Assembly: GCA_000230955.3 (NCBI GenBank)
Contig: CP007060.1
Location: 62,001-126,000 of the forward strand
Direction: 5' to 3'
Length of the DNA stretch: 64,000 nt
Source: Halobacterium sp. DL1
GTDB taxonomy: Archaea; Halobacteriota; Halobacteria; Halobacteriales; Halobacteriaceae
In this document: piece by piece, positions 53,487 to 61,968 of the stretch
How the letters are laid out: each line of letters starts with the position of its first letter
Numbering within the stretch: the first letter of the stretch is position 1
Program-made: the position numbers and the translations under genes
The notes under the pieces: generated by a model
The model's input: only the letters and a program-made list of their open reading frames with translations
Told to the model about the DNA's origin: nothing
Databases searched by the model: none

Positions 53487-53648
53487 CGCCTCCAGACGGA
53501 CCACGAGACGGCTATCTTTTTCCTCGGCCTCGGCGGTGTCGCAGGCGCTGGTACTCCCGATAGCGGAGCCGTCACCATCGCGAACGTCGAGCGGGAAGTC
53601 GGGGTCGTCGGGACAGACGTGAGCGAGGTCGACGGTAACTCCATCTAA
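53487..53648 (+). pseudogene. In-frame open stretch after the fibre-gene stop; possible relic
   Basis: Directly after the TAG of the preceding gene the same frame stays open for 54 codons, reading AIFFLGLGGVAGAGT and GAVTIANVEREVGVVGTDV before TAA. ANVERE recalls the mature start ANVERS of the fibre gene. It has no start codon of its own. It could be a remnant of a duplicated paralogue or part of a longer ancestral gene. Weak. Confidence 0.3.
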
Positions 53649-53822
53649 CCAGGGTCGTCCCAACGGTTCCTAATCCGCTTACGAACATCATTTTCGCGCT
53701 CACTCGCACCGTCTCGGGGCGTACTCAGACACGACTTGACTTCCTTCAGGCACCCCAATACTACCCCTTAGTCTTGTATTGTCCCGAGCAACTGGATGGA
53801 GTTCTTCCGGTAGAGGGCACGC

Positions 53823-55262
53823 GTGATCAGTCGACGCACACTCGCACTCGCTGCGGCGCTCGCGCTCGCGGGGACGCTGGCGTTCCCGTCGGCAGCAGCG
53901 CCGCTGCTCGACGGGCCGAGCGACGACGTGTCGGGAGGCGTGGAGCTGTTACCGGCCGCTGACAGCGAATACGCGACCATCGGGCCGGACGGCAAGCTAG
54001 CGCTGGATCTCACCCCGGGAGAGACCGGGTTAAATCCTGACTCGGTGACGGTGTTCGGGGACGTGTTCTACTTGCGGTACACGGGCGACCGGTACGCAGA
54101 AGTCTGGGTGACGGCGGACTCGGACGAAGTCACCTTCGAGGTAGCTGGACAGCCGGTTGACTCGCGGGCGGAGGGCGTGCGTCTTGGTACCGACGAGGCC
54201 GTACCGGTGAGCGTGCGTGTGAATACCACGGAGGGCGACTTGGATGTCGACGACATCACGGTGCACTCGCGGGTCGCGGAGCCCGAGACGGCCGACGCGA
54301 TGACGGTCGACGACAAGGTCGGGCCGAACGTGCGGACGGTCGCGGCGTCCGAGGGCTCCCGACAGTTCACCGTGTTGCACGCGTCTGCGGGGGAGCCGGT
54401 GGCGCTGGACACGTCGGGGATGAGCGTCGTCGAGACAAACGTGACGCTCGAGGAGCTGTCGGTGACGCGCGCGACCGACGGCGCGCTGTCGGTCGGCGTG
54501 CGACGCGTGGGGGCCTCGTCGGCGGGGCCGCTGCCCGCGTCAGGAGCCGACGCACTCGGCGCCGTCGAGGTGACGACCAAGAGCAGCGAGCGGGAGATTC
54601 GACGCGCGACGTTCCGGTTCAGCGTCGCCGAGGACTACCTCGACGCGGTCGACACGGACGCCGGGGACCTGACGCTGTACCGGCACAGCGACGGCGAGTG
54701 GAGCGAAGTCGACGCGACGGTGGTTGGGGAGCGCGCCGGTCGCCTGTTCGTCGCGGCGGAGGCGGACGGCTTCTCGACGTTCGTGCTCGCGGCGGAGCGG
54801 CCCGCGATCGGCGTCCAGTCCGCGTCCGTCGACCCCGCGACGGCGGCCGCCGACGAACCGGTCACCGTGACCGGCGAGGTCGAGAACGCGGGCGGCGCGG
54901 CGGGCGAACGGACTGTCGCGCTCACGCTCGACGGTCGCGTGGTGGCCGAACAGGCGGTCGCCCTCGACGCGGGCGAATCGACGACAGTGACGTTCACGAC
55001 CACACCGTCTCCGGGCGAGTACGACGTCGCTGTGGGGGGGACGGACGCGGGCAGCCTCGTGGTCGAAGCTGGGAGTGGGGACGGGACCACCGCCGCCAGT
55101 GGGTCTGGGGACGAGTCTGACGCGGCCGCGACCGACGGTGCCGACGAGACGCCGGTGGCGGAGCCGGCGGGCATCGACCTCCAGGCGGTCGCGGGCGTCT
55201 CGGTGATGCTCGCGCTCGTCGTCGCCACGCTCGCGCTGGTGCGGCGGCTCCCGCGGGAGTGA
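53823..55262 (+). CDS. Cell-surface protein with PGF-pre-PGF and CARDB-like domains
   Basis: A 479-residue surface protein. GTG start, then a signal peptide (ISRRTLALAAALALAGTLAF). After a region resembling the DUF1102 exported type (LDLTPGETGLNPDSVTVFGDVFYL in parts), residues about 250-320 (FRFSVAEDYLDAV, LTLYRHSDGEWSEV, FVAAEADGFSTFVLA) form a PGF-pre-PGF domain, and 330-430 a CARDB-like beta domain (ASVDPATAAADEPVTVTGEV). A low-complexity linker and a single C-terminal transmembrane helix with Arg stop anchor it. Confidence 0.75.
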   Translation: MISRRTLALAAALALAGTLAFPSAAAPLLDGPSDDVSGGVELLPAADSEYATIGPDGKLALDLTPGETGLNPDSVTVFGDVFYLRYTGDRYAEVWVTADSDEVTFEVAGQPVDSRAEGVRLGTDEAVPVSVRVNTTEGDLDVDDITVHSRVAEPETADAMTVDDKVGPNVRTVAASEGSRQFTVLHASAGEPVALDTSGMSVVETNVTLEELSVTRATDGALSVGVRRVGASSAGPLPASGADALGAVEVTTKSSEREIRRATFRFSVAEDYLDAVDTDAGDLTLYRHSDGEWSEVDATVVGERAGRLFVAAEADGFSTFVLAAERPAIGVQSASVDPATAAADEPVTVTGEVENAGGAAGERTVALTLDGRVVAEQAVALDAGESTTVTFTTTPSPGEYDVAVGGTDAGSLVVEAGSGDGTTAASGSGDESDAAATDGADETPVAEPAGIDLQAVAGVSVMLALVVATLALVRRLPRE

Positions 55263-55308
55263 CGTGACAGTGGGGTGGACTTTTGGCGGCGGGACGACCA
55301 CTCCGCCC

Positions 55309-56172
55309 ATGGACAGCGAGTCGGGCCGTCGACCGCCGTTCCGGGCGGCCCTGCGACGCGCCGTGCGATTGCGGGACGTCGCGCTCCTGCTGCTCGTGCC
55401 CGGGGTGCTGGTCGGCGTCTTCGCGCTCCCGCTGGACGTGCGACGGTCGCTGGCGTTCCGGTACACGGACCCGACGCTCGCGACGGCGTACACCGCGCAC
55501 TTCGTCCACCTGGAGAGCTCACACCTGCTTGCGAACGTCCTGGCGTTCCTCTTGCTCGCGGGCGTCGGCTATCTGCTCGCGACTCTCGCGGGCCGCCGCC
55601 AGCTGTTCGGCACGGCGACCGCCACCTACCTGCTCGCGGTGCCGTTCGCGCTGTCGGGACTCAACCTCGCGGTGCCGCGGAACGCCGTCGGCTACGGGTT
55701 CTCGGGGGTGAACCTCGCGTTCGCGGGACTGCTTCCGCTGTTGCTCGTCGCCTACGCGCGGCGGAGACTCGACGCCCGCGTCCGTCTGCGACACGCGCCC
55801 GGCCTGTTCTTCGCCGCGCTCGCCGTCGTCGCGGTGGTGGCACTCCCCTGGTCGCCGGTGAGTGTGGGCGTTGCCGGGGTGGCCGCAGTCGCGGCGGTGG
55901 CGTACGCCGTGCCGCTCGTCCGGAGCGACGCGCCGCGGGCGTCGACCGGCGCGTCGACGGCGGGGTGGCTCGACCTGCTCGTCGTCGGTCTGGTGTTGTA
56001 CCTGGCGACGCCGTTCGTCGCGTTTCCAGCGTCGCCTGGCGTCGAGGGGGGCGTGTTGAACCTGTACGCCCACCTGCTCGGGTTCTGTCTCGCGTTCGTC
56101 GCGCCGTACGTCGCTCTGGAACTCGGTCTGTTCGAAGCGACGCCGGCGCGCGCGGTGGACGCCGCGGACTGA
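55309..56172 (+). CDS. Rhomboid-family intramembrane serine protease
   Basis: A 287-residue protein with six or more transmembrane helices. The rhomboid active-site set is present: HLLAN at His72-Asn76 (oxyanion), GFSG with Ser132 as nucleophile, and AHLLG with His255 as base. It would cleave other membrane proteins within the bilayer. It lies between the PGF-pre-PGF surface protein and the signal peptidase, so surface proteins of this locus are natural candidate substrates. ATG 55309 is preferred to an earlier GTG. Confidence 0.8.
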   Translation: MDSESGRRPPFRAALRRAVRLRDVALLLLVPGVLVGVFALPLDVRRSLAFRYTDPTLATAYTAHFVHLESSHLLANVLAFLLLAGVGYLLATLAGRRQLFGTATATYLLAVPFALSGLNLAVPRNAVGYGFSGVNLAFAGLLPLLLVAYARRRLDARVRLRHAPGLFFAALAVVAVVALPWSPVSVGVAGVAAVAAVAYAVPLVRSDAPRASTGASTAGWLDLLVVGLVLYLATPFVAFPASPGVEGGVLNLYAHLLGFCLAFVAPYVALELGLFEATPARAVDAAD

Positions 56173-56223
56173 CGCCGTCCAAGGATTTATGCCTCGCTGA
56201 TACGTTCACCCGTCCGACACTCG

Positions 56224-57384
56224 ATGGATTCGCGGCGCATCCTCACGCTCGCCGGCGAGGCGCTCCTCGTCGGGATGGTGCTCGCACTCGTCGCCGGACA
56301 GGTGCTGGGCTACCCGGTGTTGCTCGGCTACGTCGAGACCGGGAGCATGTCGCCGACGATGGAGCCGGGCGACGGCTTCGTCGCCGTCCCCACCGCTGTC
56401 GACGGCGACATCGAGGAGGGCGACGTCGTGGTGTTCCGCGCCAAGGAGCTCCACGGCGGCGGCCTGACCACCCACCGGGTCGTGGGGGAGACGGAACGGG
56501 GATTCGTCACGCGGGGGGACGCGAACCCGTTCACCGACCAGGACGGCGACGAGCCACCGGTGAAGCGCGCGCAGGTCGTCGCGAAGGCGCTGGCGGTGAA
56601 CGGCGAGGTGGTCGTGATTCCGAACCTCGGTACCGCCGTGATGGGCGTCCAGAACGCGGTGACCGAGACGCAGCGCACTCTCGCGAGTCTCACCGGCACG
56701 CGCTCGCTGATGGGCACCCAGGGGCTCACGTACCTCCTGTTCGCGCTGTCGGCCCTGCTCTACGTCGTCGACTTGCTCGTGAGCAGCGGCCGGGAGCGCG
56801 ACAGAGAACGCTCGCGCTCTCGCGACCAGGGTATCTCACCGGGCGTCGTCGTCGCCGTGCTCGCGGGCCTGCTCGTCGTCTCCGCGACCGCGGCGATGGT
56901 CGTGCCGGCCGGCACCGAGGAGTACGGCGTCGTCAGCGCAGAGTTCGACTCCGAGAGCCCGACCACCATTCGGGCGGGCGAGTCCTCGACGTTCACGTAC
57001 CGCCTCCCCAACGACGGCCTGGTGCCGGTCGTGACCTACCTCGAACCCGCCAGCGGCGGCGTCGCTGTCGAACCGGCGCGGCAGTACGTCGGCGGGCGGT
57101 CCTCGGGGAGCGCCCAGGTGACGCTGTCGGCGCCGCCCGAGACCGGCTACTATCGGCGGTACGTGGCCGAACATCGCTACCTGGCAGTGCTCCCGACGTC
57201 GCTGCTCGACGGGCTCTACCGGCTCCACCCGTGGCTCCCCATCGTCGCCATCGACGCGGTGCTCGCGGGCGGCATCGCGCTCCTCGGCCTGGGGGTGTTG
57301 CGCGGGCGCCGCGTCAGGCTCCGGCGCCGGCAGTCCAGACACGACCGGTCGCTGCTGGGCCGCATCCGTCGCCGGTTCCGGTGA
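56224..57384 (+). CDS. SipW-type signal peptidase I with C-terminal beta domain
   Basis: A 386-residue membrane protease. Residues 1-175 are an archaeal S26B signal peptidase with catalytic Ser41 (GSMSPTMEPGD), His84 (THRVVGE) and Asp99 (RGDAN), the Ser-His form of SipW/Sec11. After a second transmembrane region (GISPGVVVAVLAGLLVV) comes an extracellular beta domain (SAEFDSESPTTIRAGE, SGSAQVTLSAPPETGYYRRY) and a third helix with an Arg-rich tail. The extra domain is unusual and may recruit the local SipW-type substrates. Confidence 0.88.
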   Translation: MDSRRILTLAGEALLVGMVLALVAGQVLGYPVLLGYVETGSMSPTMEPGDGFVAVPTAVDGDIEEGDVVVFRAKELHGGGLTTHRVVGETERGFVTRGDANPFTDQDGDEPPVKRAQVVAKALAVNGEVVVIPNLGTAVMGVQNAVTETQRTLASLTGTRSLMGTQGLTYLLFALSALLYVVDLLVSSGRERDRERSRSRDQGISPGVVVAVLAGLLVVSATAAMVVPAGTEEYGVVSAEFDSESPTTIRAGESSTFTYRLPNDGLVPVVTYLEPASGGVAVEPARQYVGGRSSGSAQVTLSAPPETGYYRRYVAEHRYLAVLPTSLLDGLYRLHPWLPIVAIDAVLAGGIALLGLGVLRGRRVRLRRRQSRHDRSLLGRIRRRFR

Positions 57385-57433
57385 CCCGACCACCGGCAGT
57401 CGGTTCAGGTCACCAACAGTTCTTTGGGCCCGG

Positions 57434-58711
57434 ATGACACAGGCGTTGGGCATGGCAGGGGACAGTCGCTGGCTGGGGATTCGGTCGTTCGCCGCGTCGT
57501 GGCTCCCGGTTCTCGTGGTCGCGCTGGCCGTCTGCGCGATGGCCGGCGGCTACGCCACGGCCACCGCCTACGCCGCGCCCGGGACCACCGAGGAGCGCCA
57601 GACGGTGACGAACTGGGCGGTCACCGCCGACTACAGCCACTCGGCGACCGTCGTGGCCGAGAACCCCGTCTTCGAGGAGGGGACCGAACTCCGGGGGCGC
57701 TCGACGTACTTCACCACCGTCACGCCGGTGCTCGACGGGACGTTCGCGGCGACCTACCGCGACACGGACGCCGACTCCGGGTCGCTGTCCGTCTCGATGA
57801 ACGCCACGCTCGTCGCGCGCTCGGTGGGCGAGGAGGGCGCGGTGTTCTGGACCGAGCGCACGCCGCTGGCCGCGAACGAGACCACGCTCGACAGGGGCGA
57901 GACCGCGACCGTGGACTTCGCCGTGAACGCCAGCCGAGTGAACGACCGCGTCGCAGCGATACAGGAGTCGCTGGGCGAGACGCCGGGCAAGATAGAGACG
58001 GCGGTCGTGGTGGCCGTGAACGCCAGCGCGGCCGGCGGTGGTCCGGGCAAGTCGCTCACGCACAGCCTCCCGCTGTCCATCGGTAGCACGAGTTACACGG
58101 TGGGTCAGGCGGAGTCGACCCAGGCGGCCGCGACTACCACCCAGGTCGTCGCGGTGCCGCGGACGTACGGACCGCTGTGGACGGTCGGCGGACCGCTGCT
58201 ACTCCTCGCCGGGGTAGTCGGCCTGGCGGCGCTCGCCCTCACCCACCGCCGCGCCGCGCTCGAACTGACCGACGTCGAGCGGGAGTACCTCGCGTACCGC
58301 GACGACCGTGCCGAGTTCGACGAGTGGGTCGTCCGCGCGCGCCTCCCCGAGTCAGTGCTCGACCGGGAGCGGACGGAGGCAGAGTCCCTGGCCGACGTCG
58401 TCGACTTCGCCATCGACTCCGACGTCGGCGTCGTCGAGGACACCCGGACCGGGTCGTTCTTCGCGGTCACCCCGGACCTGCTCCTCAGCTTCGACCCGCC
58501 CGAACTCGTCGACGACCCGTCACCGCTCCCGGCCGACGCCGCGGCCGAGTTCGACCTGCGGGGGGTACTCGGTCTGGCCGAGACGGCCGGAGGAACCGGA
58601 GAGGACGCTCCAACCGCGGATGCCGGCGACGACGCGGGCGGCGTCGACGGTTCGAGCGCCGACGCGAGCGAGGCAGCGGAGCGCGCCGGCGTGGTCGAAC
58701 CCGAGGACTGA
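57434..58711 (+). CDS. DUF5305-type membrane protein
   Basis: A 425-residue protein: N-terminal signal-anchor helix (VLVVALAVCAMAGGYATATAYA in parts), an extracellular beta-rich domain (ERQTVTNWAVTADYSHSATVV; GRSTYFTTVTPVLDGTFAATYR), a transmembrane helix (LWTVGGPLLLLAGVVGLAALAL) and a cytoplasmic alpha/beta domain. This layout is typical of haloarchaeal DUF5305 proteins, which commonly accompany a SipW signal peptidase. A short acidic tail ends the protein. Function unknown; probably part of the export system. Confidence 0.78.
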   Translation: MTQALGMAGDSRWLGIRSFAASWLPVLVVALAVCAMAGGYATATAYAAPGTTEERQTVTNWAVTADYSHSATVVAENPVFEEGTELRGRSTYFTTVTPVLDGTFAATYRDTDADSGSLSVSMNATLVARSVGEEGAVFWTERTPLAANETTLDRGETATVDFAVNASRVNDRVAAIQESLGETPGKIETAVVVAVNASAAGGGPGKSLTHSLPLSIGSTSYTVGQAESTQAAATTTQVVAVPRTYGPLWTVGGPLLLLAGVVGLAALALTHRRAALELTDVEREYLAYRDDRAEFDEWVVRARLPESVLDRERTEAESLADVVDFAIDSDVGVVEDTRTGSFFAVTPDLLLSFDPPELVDDPSPLPADAAAEFDLRGVLGLAETAGGTGEDAPTADAGDDAGGVDGSSADASEAAERAGVVEPED

Positions 58712-58759
58712 CCGGCCCCGAACGCGGCGCTTATATTCTCCGGGTATTACTGCAGTCAT

Positions 58760-58936
58760 ATGCCAAAGATAAGCGTGGAGGTGCCCGAGGAACTCCTCGC
58801 GGACCTCGACGAGCACGTCGGGGACGACGGCAAGTTCGTGAACCGCAGCGACGCCATCCGGGCGTCCATCCGGAAGACCCTCGACGTCCTCGACGACATC
58901 GACGACCGCCACGGGAGGCTCGACGATGACGAGTGA
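58760..58936 (+). CDS. Short ribbon-helix-helix regulator
   Basis: A 58-residue CopG/RHH DNA-binding protein: beta strand KISVEVPEELLADLDEHV, then NRSDAIRASIRKTLDVLDD. It lacks the effector domain of longer family members. It overlaps the downstream transporter gene by 11 bp, so it probably controls or accompanies that transporter. Confidence 0.85.
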   Translation: MPKISVEVPEELLADLDEHVGDDGKFVNRSDAIRASIRKTLDVLDDIDDRHGRLDDDE

Positions 58937-59645
58937 GGAGCGCCTGGCGACTGGGCGCATCGTCCTCGTCGCCCTGTTCGTCACCGCGCTGGTGACCGCC
59001 CAGCTCACCGCCTCGAAACTCCTCATGTTCGAGTTGCCGTTCGGTCTCACGCTCCCGGTCACGGGCAGCGCGCTCGTGATGCCGGGCGCGGCGCTGGCCT
59101 ACGCGCTGACGTTCTTCGCGTCGGACTGCTACTCCGAACTGTACGGCCGCCGGGCCGCCCAGGTGATGGTGAACGTCGGCTTCGCGATGACGCTCGTGAT
59201 GCTCGCGCTCGTCTACACCACCATCGAGGCCCCCATCGCGCCGTTCTCCGGCGTCGGTCAGGCCGAATTCTCCCGCGTGCTCTGGTCGAGCGCGAACATC
59301 GTCGTCGGGAGCCTGCTCGCGTACGTCGTGAGCCAGAACTGGGACGTCCTCGCGTTCCACGCCATCCGCGAGCGCACCGGCGAGGACCTTCTCTGGGTGC
59401 GGAACATCGCCTCGACGGCGACCAGCCAGGCCCTCGACACGGTCATCTTCGTCACCGTCGCGTTCGCCGTCGCGCCCGCCGTCCTCGGCGTCGGCTCCGT
59501 CTACCCGACGGACCAGATTCTCTCGCTCATCGTCGGCCAGTACGTCCTCAAACTCGCCATCGCCGTCCTCGACACGCCGTTCGTCTACGCCGTGGTCGGC
59601 GCGTTCCGCGGCCGCGGCCTCGGGGCCACGCCCACTGCGGAGTAG
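58926..59645 (+). CDS. VUT-family queuosine/archaeosine precursor transporter
   Basis: A 239-residue membrane protein of the YhhQ/COG1738 family, with six or seven helices. Markers are VTAQLTASKLLMFELPFG, FFASDCYSELYGRRAAQ, and RNIASTATSQALDTVIFVTVAFA (parts). Bacterial members take up preQ0/preQ1; in archaea the product would feed archaeosine (G+15) of tRNA. Start ATG 58926 lies inside the RHH gene. Confidence 0.85.
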   Translation: MTSEERLATGRIVLVALFVTALVTAQLTASKLLMFELPFGLTLPVTGSALVMPGAALAYALTFFASDCYSELYGRRAAQVMVNVGFAMTLVMLALVYTTIEAPIAPFSGVGQAEFSRVLWSSANIVVGSLLAYVVSQNWDVLAFHAIRERTGEDLLWVRNIASTATSQALDTVIFVTVAFAVAPAVLGVGSVYPTDQILSLIVGQYVLKLAIAVLDTPFVYAVVGAFRGRGLGATPTAE

Positions 59646-59702
59646 CCTCTTCTCACGGGAGCGTCGCCCGGTTTTATCACCACGTACCGCGGAGCGCGGT
59701 AC

Positions 59703-60872
59703 GTGACAGCAACCAGGGCACTCGCGGTCTGTACGCTGGTCGTCCTCGCCGGGTGTAGCGGCGCGCTCGGCCCGCTCGGTGGTGGGGACGGCGCCCCGTC
59801 GCCACCGCCGGGCGTCGAGGGAGGCCAGGTGAACGCCACCGTCCTCCTCGACGCGCACGTCGCGTCCCTCGACAACGAGTCGTTCACCGCGGCGCTCCCC
59901 GACGGACCGGCGGGTCAGGGCAACGCGGCCACCGCCCGCGTGAGCACGAACGGCACCGCGCGCGTCGAACAGGAGACGGCGTTCGGCGGGACGGCGAACG
60001 TCTTCGTCGCCGACGGTCGGTCGTACTGGCCGGCCGACGAGGCGGGAGCGAAGTACGTCGTCTCGAACTGGTCGGCGCGCTACGACCACTCCCCGCGGGG
60101 GCAGTACGTCGCACCGCCCGCGCTCCGTCGCGCGCTCGGTGTGGCCGACGGCCGCCCAGCACCCGCACTCTCACGGGACGGCACCGTCGAACGCGACGGC
60201 CGCACCCGCTGGCGACTCACCGTCAGCGGGTCGAACCAGACGGAGGCCGCCGGGCTGACGAACGTCCGGGGCGAGGTGCTCGCCACCGCTGAGGGCCGCG
60301 TCGTCGAGGCGTCCTACCGCTACGACCGCGGCGGAACGCCCGTCTCGCTGACCTACGAACTCTCGGCAGTCGGTGACACGCACGTCGAGCGCCCGGCCTG
60401 GGTTGACGACGCGCGCCGCCACGGCGACTACCGCGGCTTCGGCGGCGACCAGCGCCGCCTCACGGCCGACGTCCCCGTCGGCTTCTCCGGGGACTCACGC
60501 GGCCTCGTGACGCTCGTCGGCGTCCCCGAGCACGCCGACCACGGCGACGTCAGGGTGCGACCCATCGGCGTCACGGAGGACCCGCTGAGCGACGCCGTGG
60601 TCGCCTGGTACGCCCACGTGGAGGCGACGGCGTCCCACGACCACGCGTTCCTCACCTTCGAGTACAACGAGTCCCGCCTCCCGGCGAACGGCTCGGAGTC
60701 GGAACTCGAGGTCTATCGGTACTCGAAGGGGGTCGAGGAGTTCGTCGCGCTCGACGCGTCGATCGACGCCGACGAGAACGAGGCTTCGGTCCGGGTCGAC
60801 GACGCCAACGGACTGTACGTCGTCTTCCACGCGCCGACGTTCGAACGCCTCCGCGAGAACCTCCGGGACTAG
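59703..60872 (+). CDS. Haloarchaeal lipoprotein (DUF7537 type)
   Basis: A 389-residue predicted lipoprotein. GTG start, signal TRALAVCTLVVLAGC with lipobox LAGC, Gly/Pro-rich linker, then a lipoprotein domain with ARVSTNGTARVEQE, WRLTVSGSNQTEA and ASYRYDRGG that resembles haloarchaeal DUF7537 outer-surface proteins. Its stop shares CTAG with the rlmE stop on the other strand (60869-60872). Function unknown. Confidence 0.7.
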   Translation: MTATRALAVCTLVVLAGCSGALGPLGGGDGAPSPPPGVEGGQVNATVLLDAHVASLDNESFTAALPDGPAGQGNAATARVSTNGTARVEQETAFGGTANVFVADGRSYWPADEAGAKYVVSNWSARYDHSPRGQYVAPPALRRALGVADGRPAPALSRDGTVERDGRTRWRLTVSGSNQTEAAGLTNVRGEVLATAEGRVVEASYRYDRGGTPVSLTYELSAVGDTHVERPAWVDDARRHGDYRGFGGDQRRLTADVPVGFSGDSRGLVTLVGVPEHADHGDVRVRPIGVTEDPLSDAVVAWYAHVEATASHDHAFLTFEYNESRLPANGSESELEVYRYSKGVEEFVALDASIDADENEASVRVDDANGLYVVFHAPTFERLRENLRD

Positions 60873-61642
60873 CGCCGTTCGGCGAACCCGAAGTTCGGCT
60901 TCACGTCAGTCACTTCGACCTCGACGGTCTCTCCCTCGTCGGCGTCGGGCACGAAGATGGTGTAGCCGTCGACCTTCGCCACGCCGTCGCCCTCGTCGCC
61001 CTCGCCGACGATGTCGACCTCGAGGCTGTCGCCCTCCTCGACGGGCGCGTCCACGCGGTTCTTCGCCACGACGTACAGTTCCGAAGAGGAGTCACGGGAG
61101 GCGTCCGGCGTGTACGTCCGGGTGAACGCGAACTCCTCCTCGACGTCCGCGAGGAACTCCTTGAAGTCCTGGCCGTCGAAGACCTTCACCGCGAAGTGGC
61201 CGCCGTCCACGAGGACCTCGCGGGCGGTGTCGAGGGCCTGCCGCGCGAGGTGGACCGAGCGCGCGTGGTCGAGGTTGTACTCTCCGGTCATGTTCGGCGC
61301 CATGTCCGAGAGGACGACGTCGACGCCGCTCGAACCCGCAGCCTGCCGAATCTGCTCGCGGGTGTCTTCTTCGGTCATGTCGCCGCGGATGGTCTGGAAG
61401 CCGGCCTCGGTGTCGATGTCGTCGATGCGCTGGAAGTCGACACCGATGACCCGTCCGCGTGCTCCGGCCTCCTCGGCGGCGACCTGCAGCCACCCGCCGG
61501 GCGCCGCGCCGAGGTCCACGACCGTCGCGCCGCCGAACAGCAGGCCGAACTCGTCGTCGATCTGCTGCAGTTTGTAGGCGGCCCGGGTCCGGTAGCCCTC
61601 CTGTTTCGACTTGTTGTAGTAGTGGTCCTTGCCGTTCCCCAT
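60869..61642 (-). CDS. rlmE: 23S rRNA 2'-O-ribose methyltransferase RlmE (FtsJ) with TRAM domain
   Basis: A 257-residue SAM-dependent 2'-O-methyltransferase. SAM motif VVDLGAAPGGWLQVA, active residues in GKDHYYNKSKQEGYRTRAAYKL (parts), LSDMAPNMTGEYNLDH, VKVFDGQD. A C-terminal TRAM domain (EGDSLEVDIVGEGDEGDG) is added, as in other archaeal homologues, for RNA binding. ATG 61642 gives MGNGKDHYYNKS. Confidence 0.94.
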   Translation of the reverse strand: MGNGKDHYYNKSKQEGYRTRAAYKLQQIDDEFGLLFGGATVVDLGAAPGGWLQVAAEEAGARGRVIGVDFQRIDDIDTEAGFQTIRGDMTEEDTREQIRQAAGSSGVDVVLSDMAPNMTGEYNLDHARSVHLARQALDTAREVLVDGGHFAVKVFDGQDFKEFLADVEEEFAFTRTYTPDASRDSSSELYVVAKNRVDAPVEEGDSLEVDIVGEGDEGDGVAKVDGYTIFVPDADEGETVEVEVTDVKPNFGFAERR

Positions 61643-61968
61643 GGTCAGTTCACCGCTCCGTTCCGCCCGTCTACCGCCGGCGACGCCGCGTTCATACGCA
61701 AAGGGACGCCGCCGACCCGGAAAGGCGCATCGGATGGGTCGCGCGCAGCCGACCGGCCACGAGAGGGCGTGATGTGTGAGATCCCGTCTCTCCGCGCCCA
61801 TCGTCGGTTCGTCCACGAATCACTCGCGGCACCCACCGCGACGACGCCTCCCGCAACCACGAGCATTCTGGCGAATCTCGGAGCGTGTATTCCCCCGGTT
61901 GCGCTCACCACCGTGGCCTTGTGTAGCAATCCCAAACGGTTATCCTCCCCATCTGATACACTGTACCT
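61643..61968. other. Intergenic region without a supported gene
   Basis: 326 bp between divergent rlmE and the histidine kinase. An AT-richer block (AGCAATCCCAAACGGTTATCCTCC in parts, ATCTGATACACTGTACCT) occurs just before the kinase ATG and contains a TTATCC TATA-like box near 61939. No gene on either strand is convincing. Confidence 0.45.

Noticed and set aside
53475-53663. A 62-codon minus-strand frame in the fibre locus
   Set aside because: Antisense to the open relic; Asp/Arg-rich with no recognisable motif and an implausible start.
55275-57437. A 720-codon frame across the rhomboid and signal peptidase genes
   Set aside because: It is an Arg-rich out-of-frame shadow of two genes with intact catalytic motifs.
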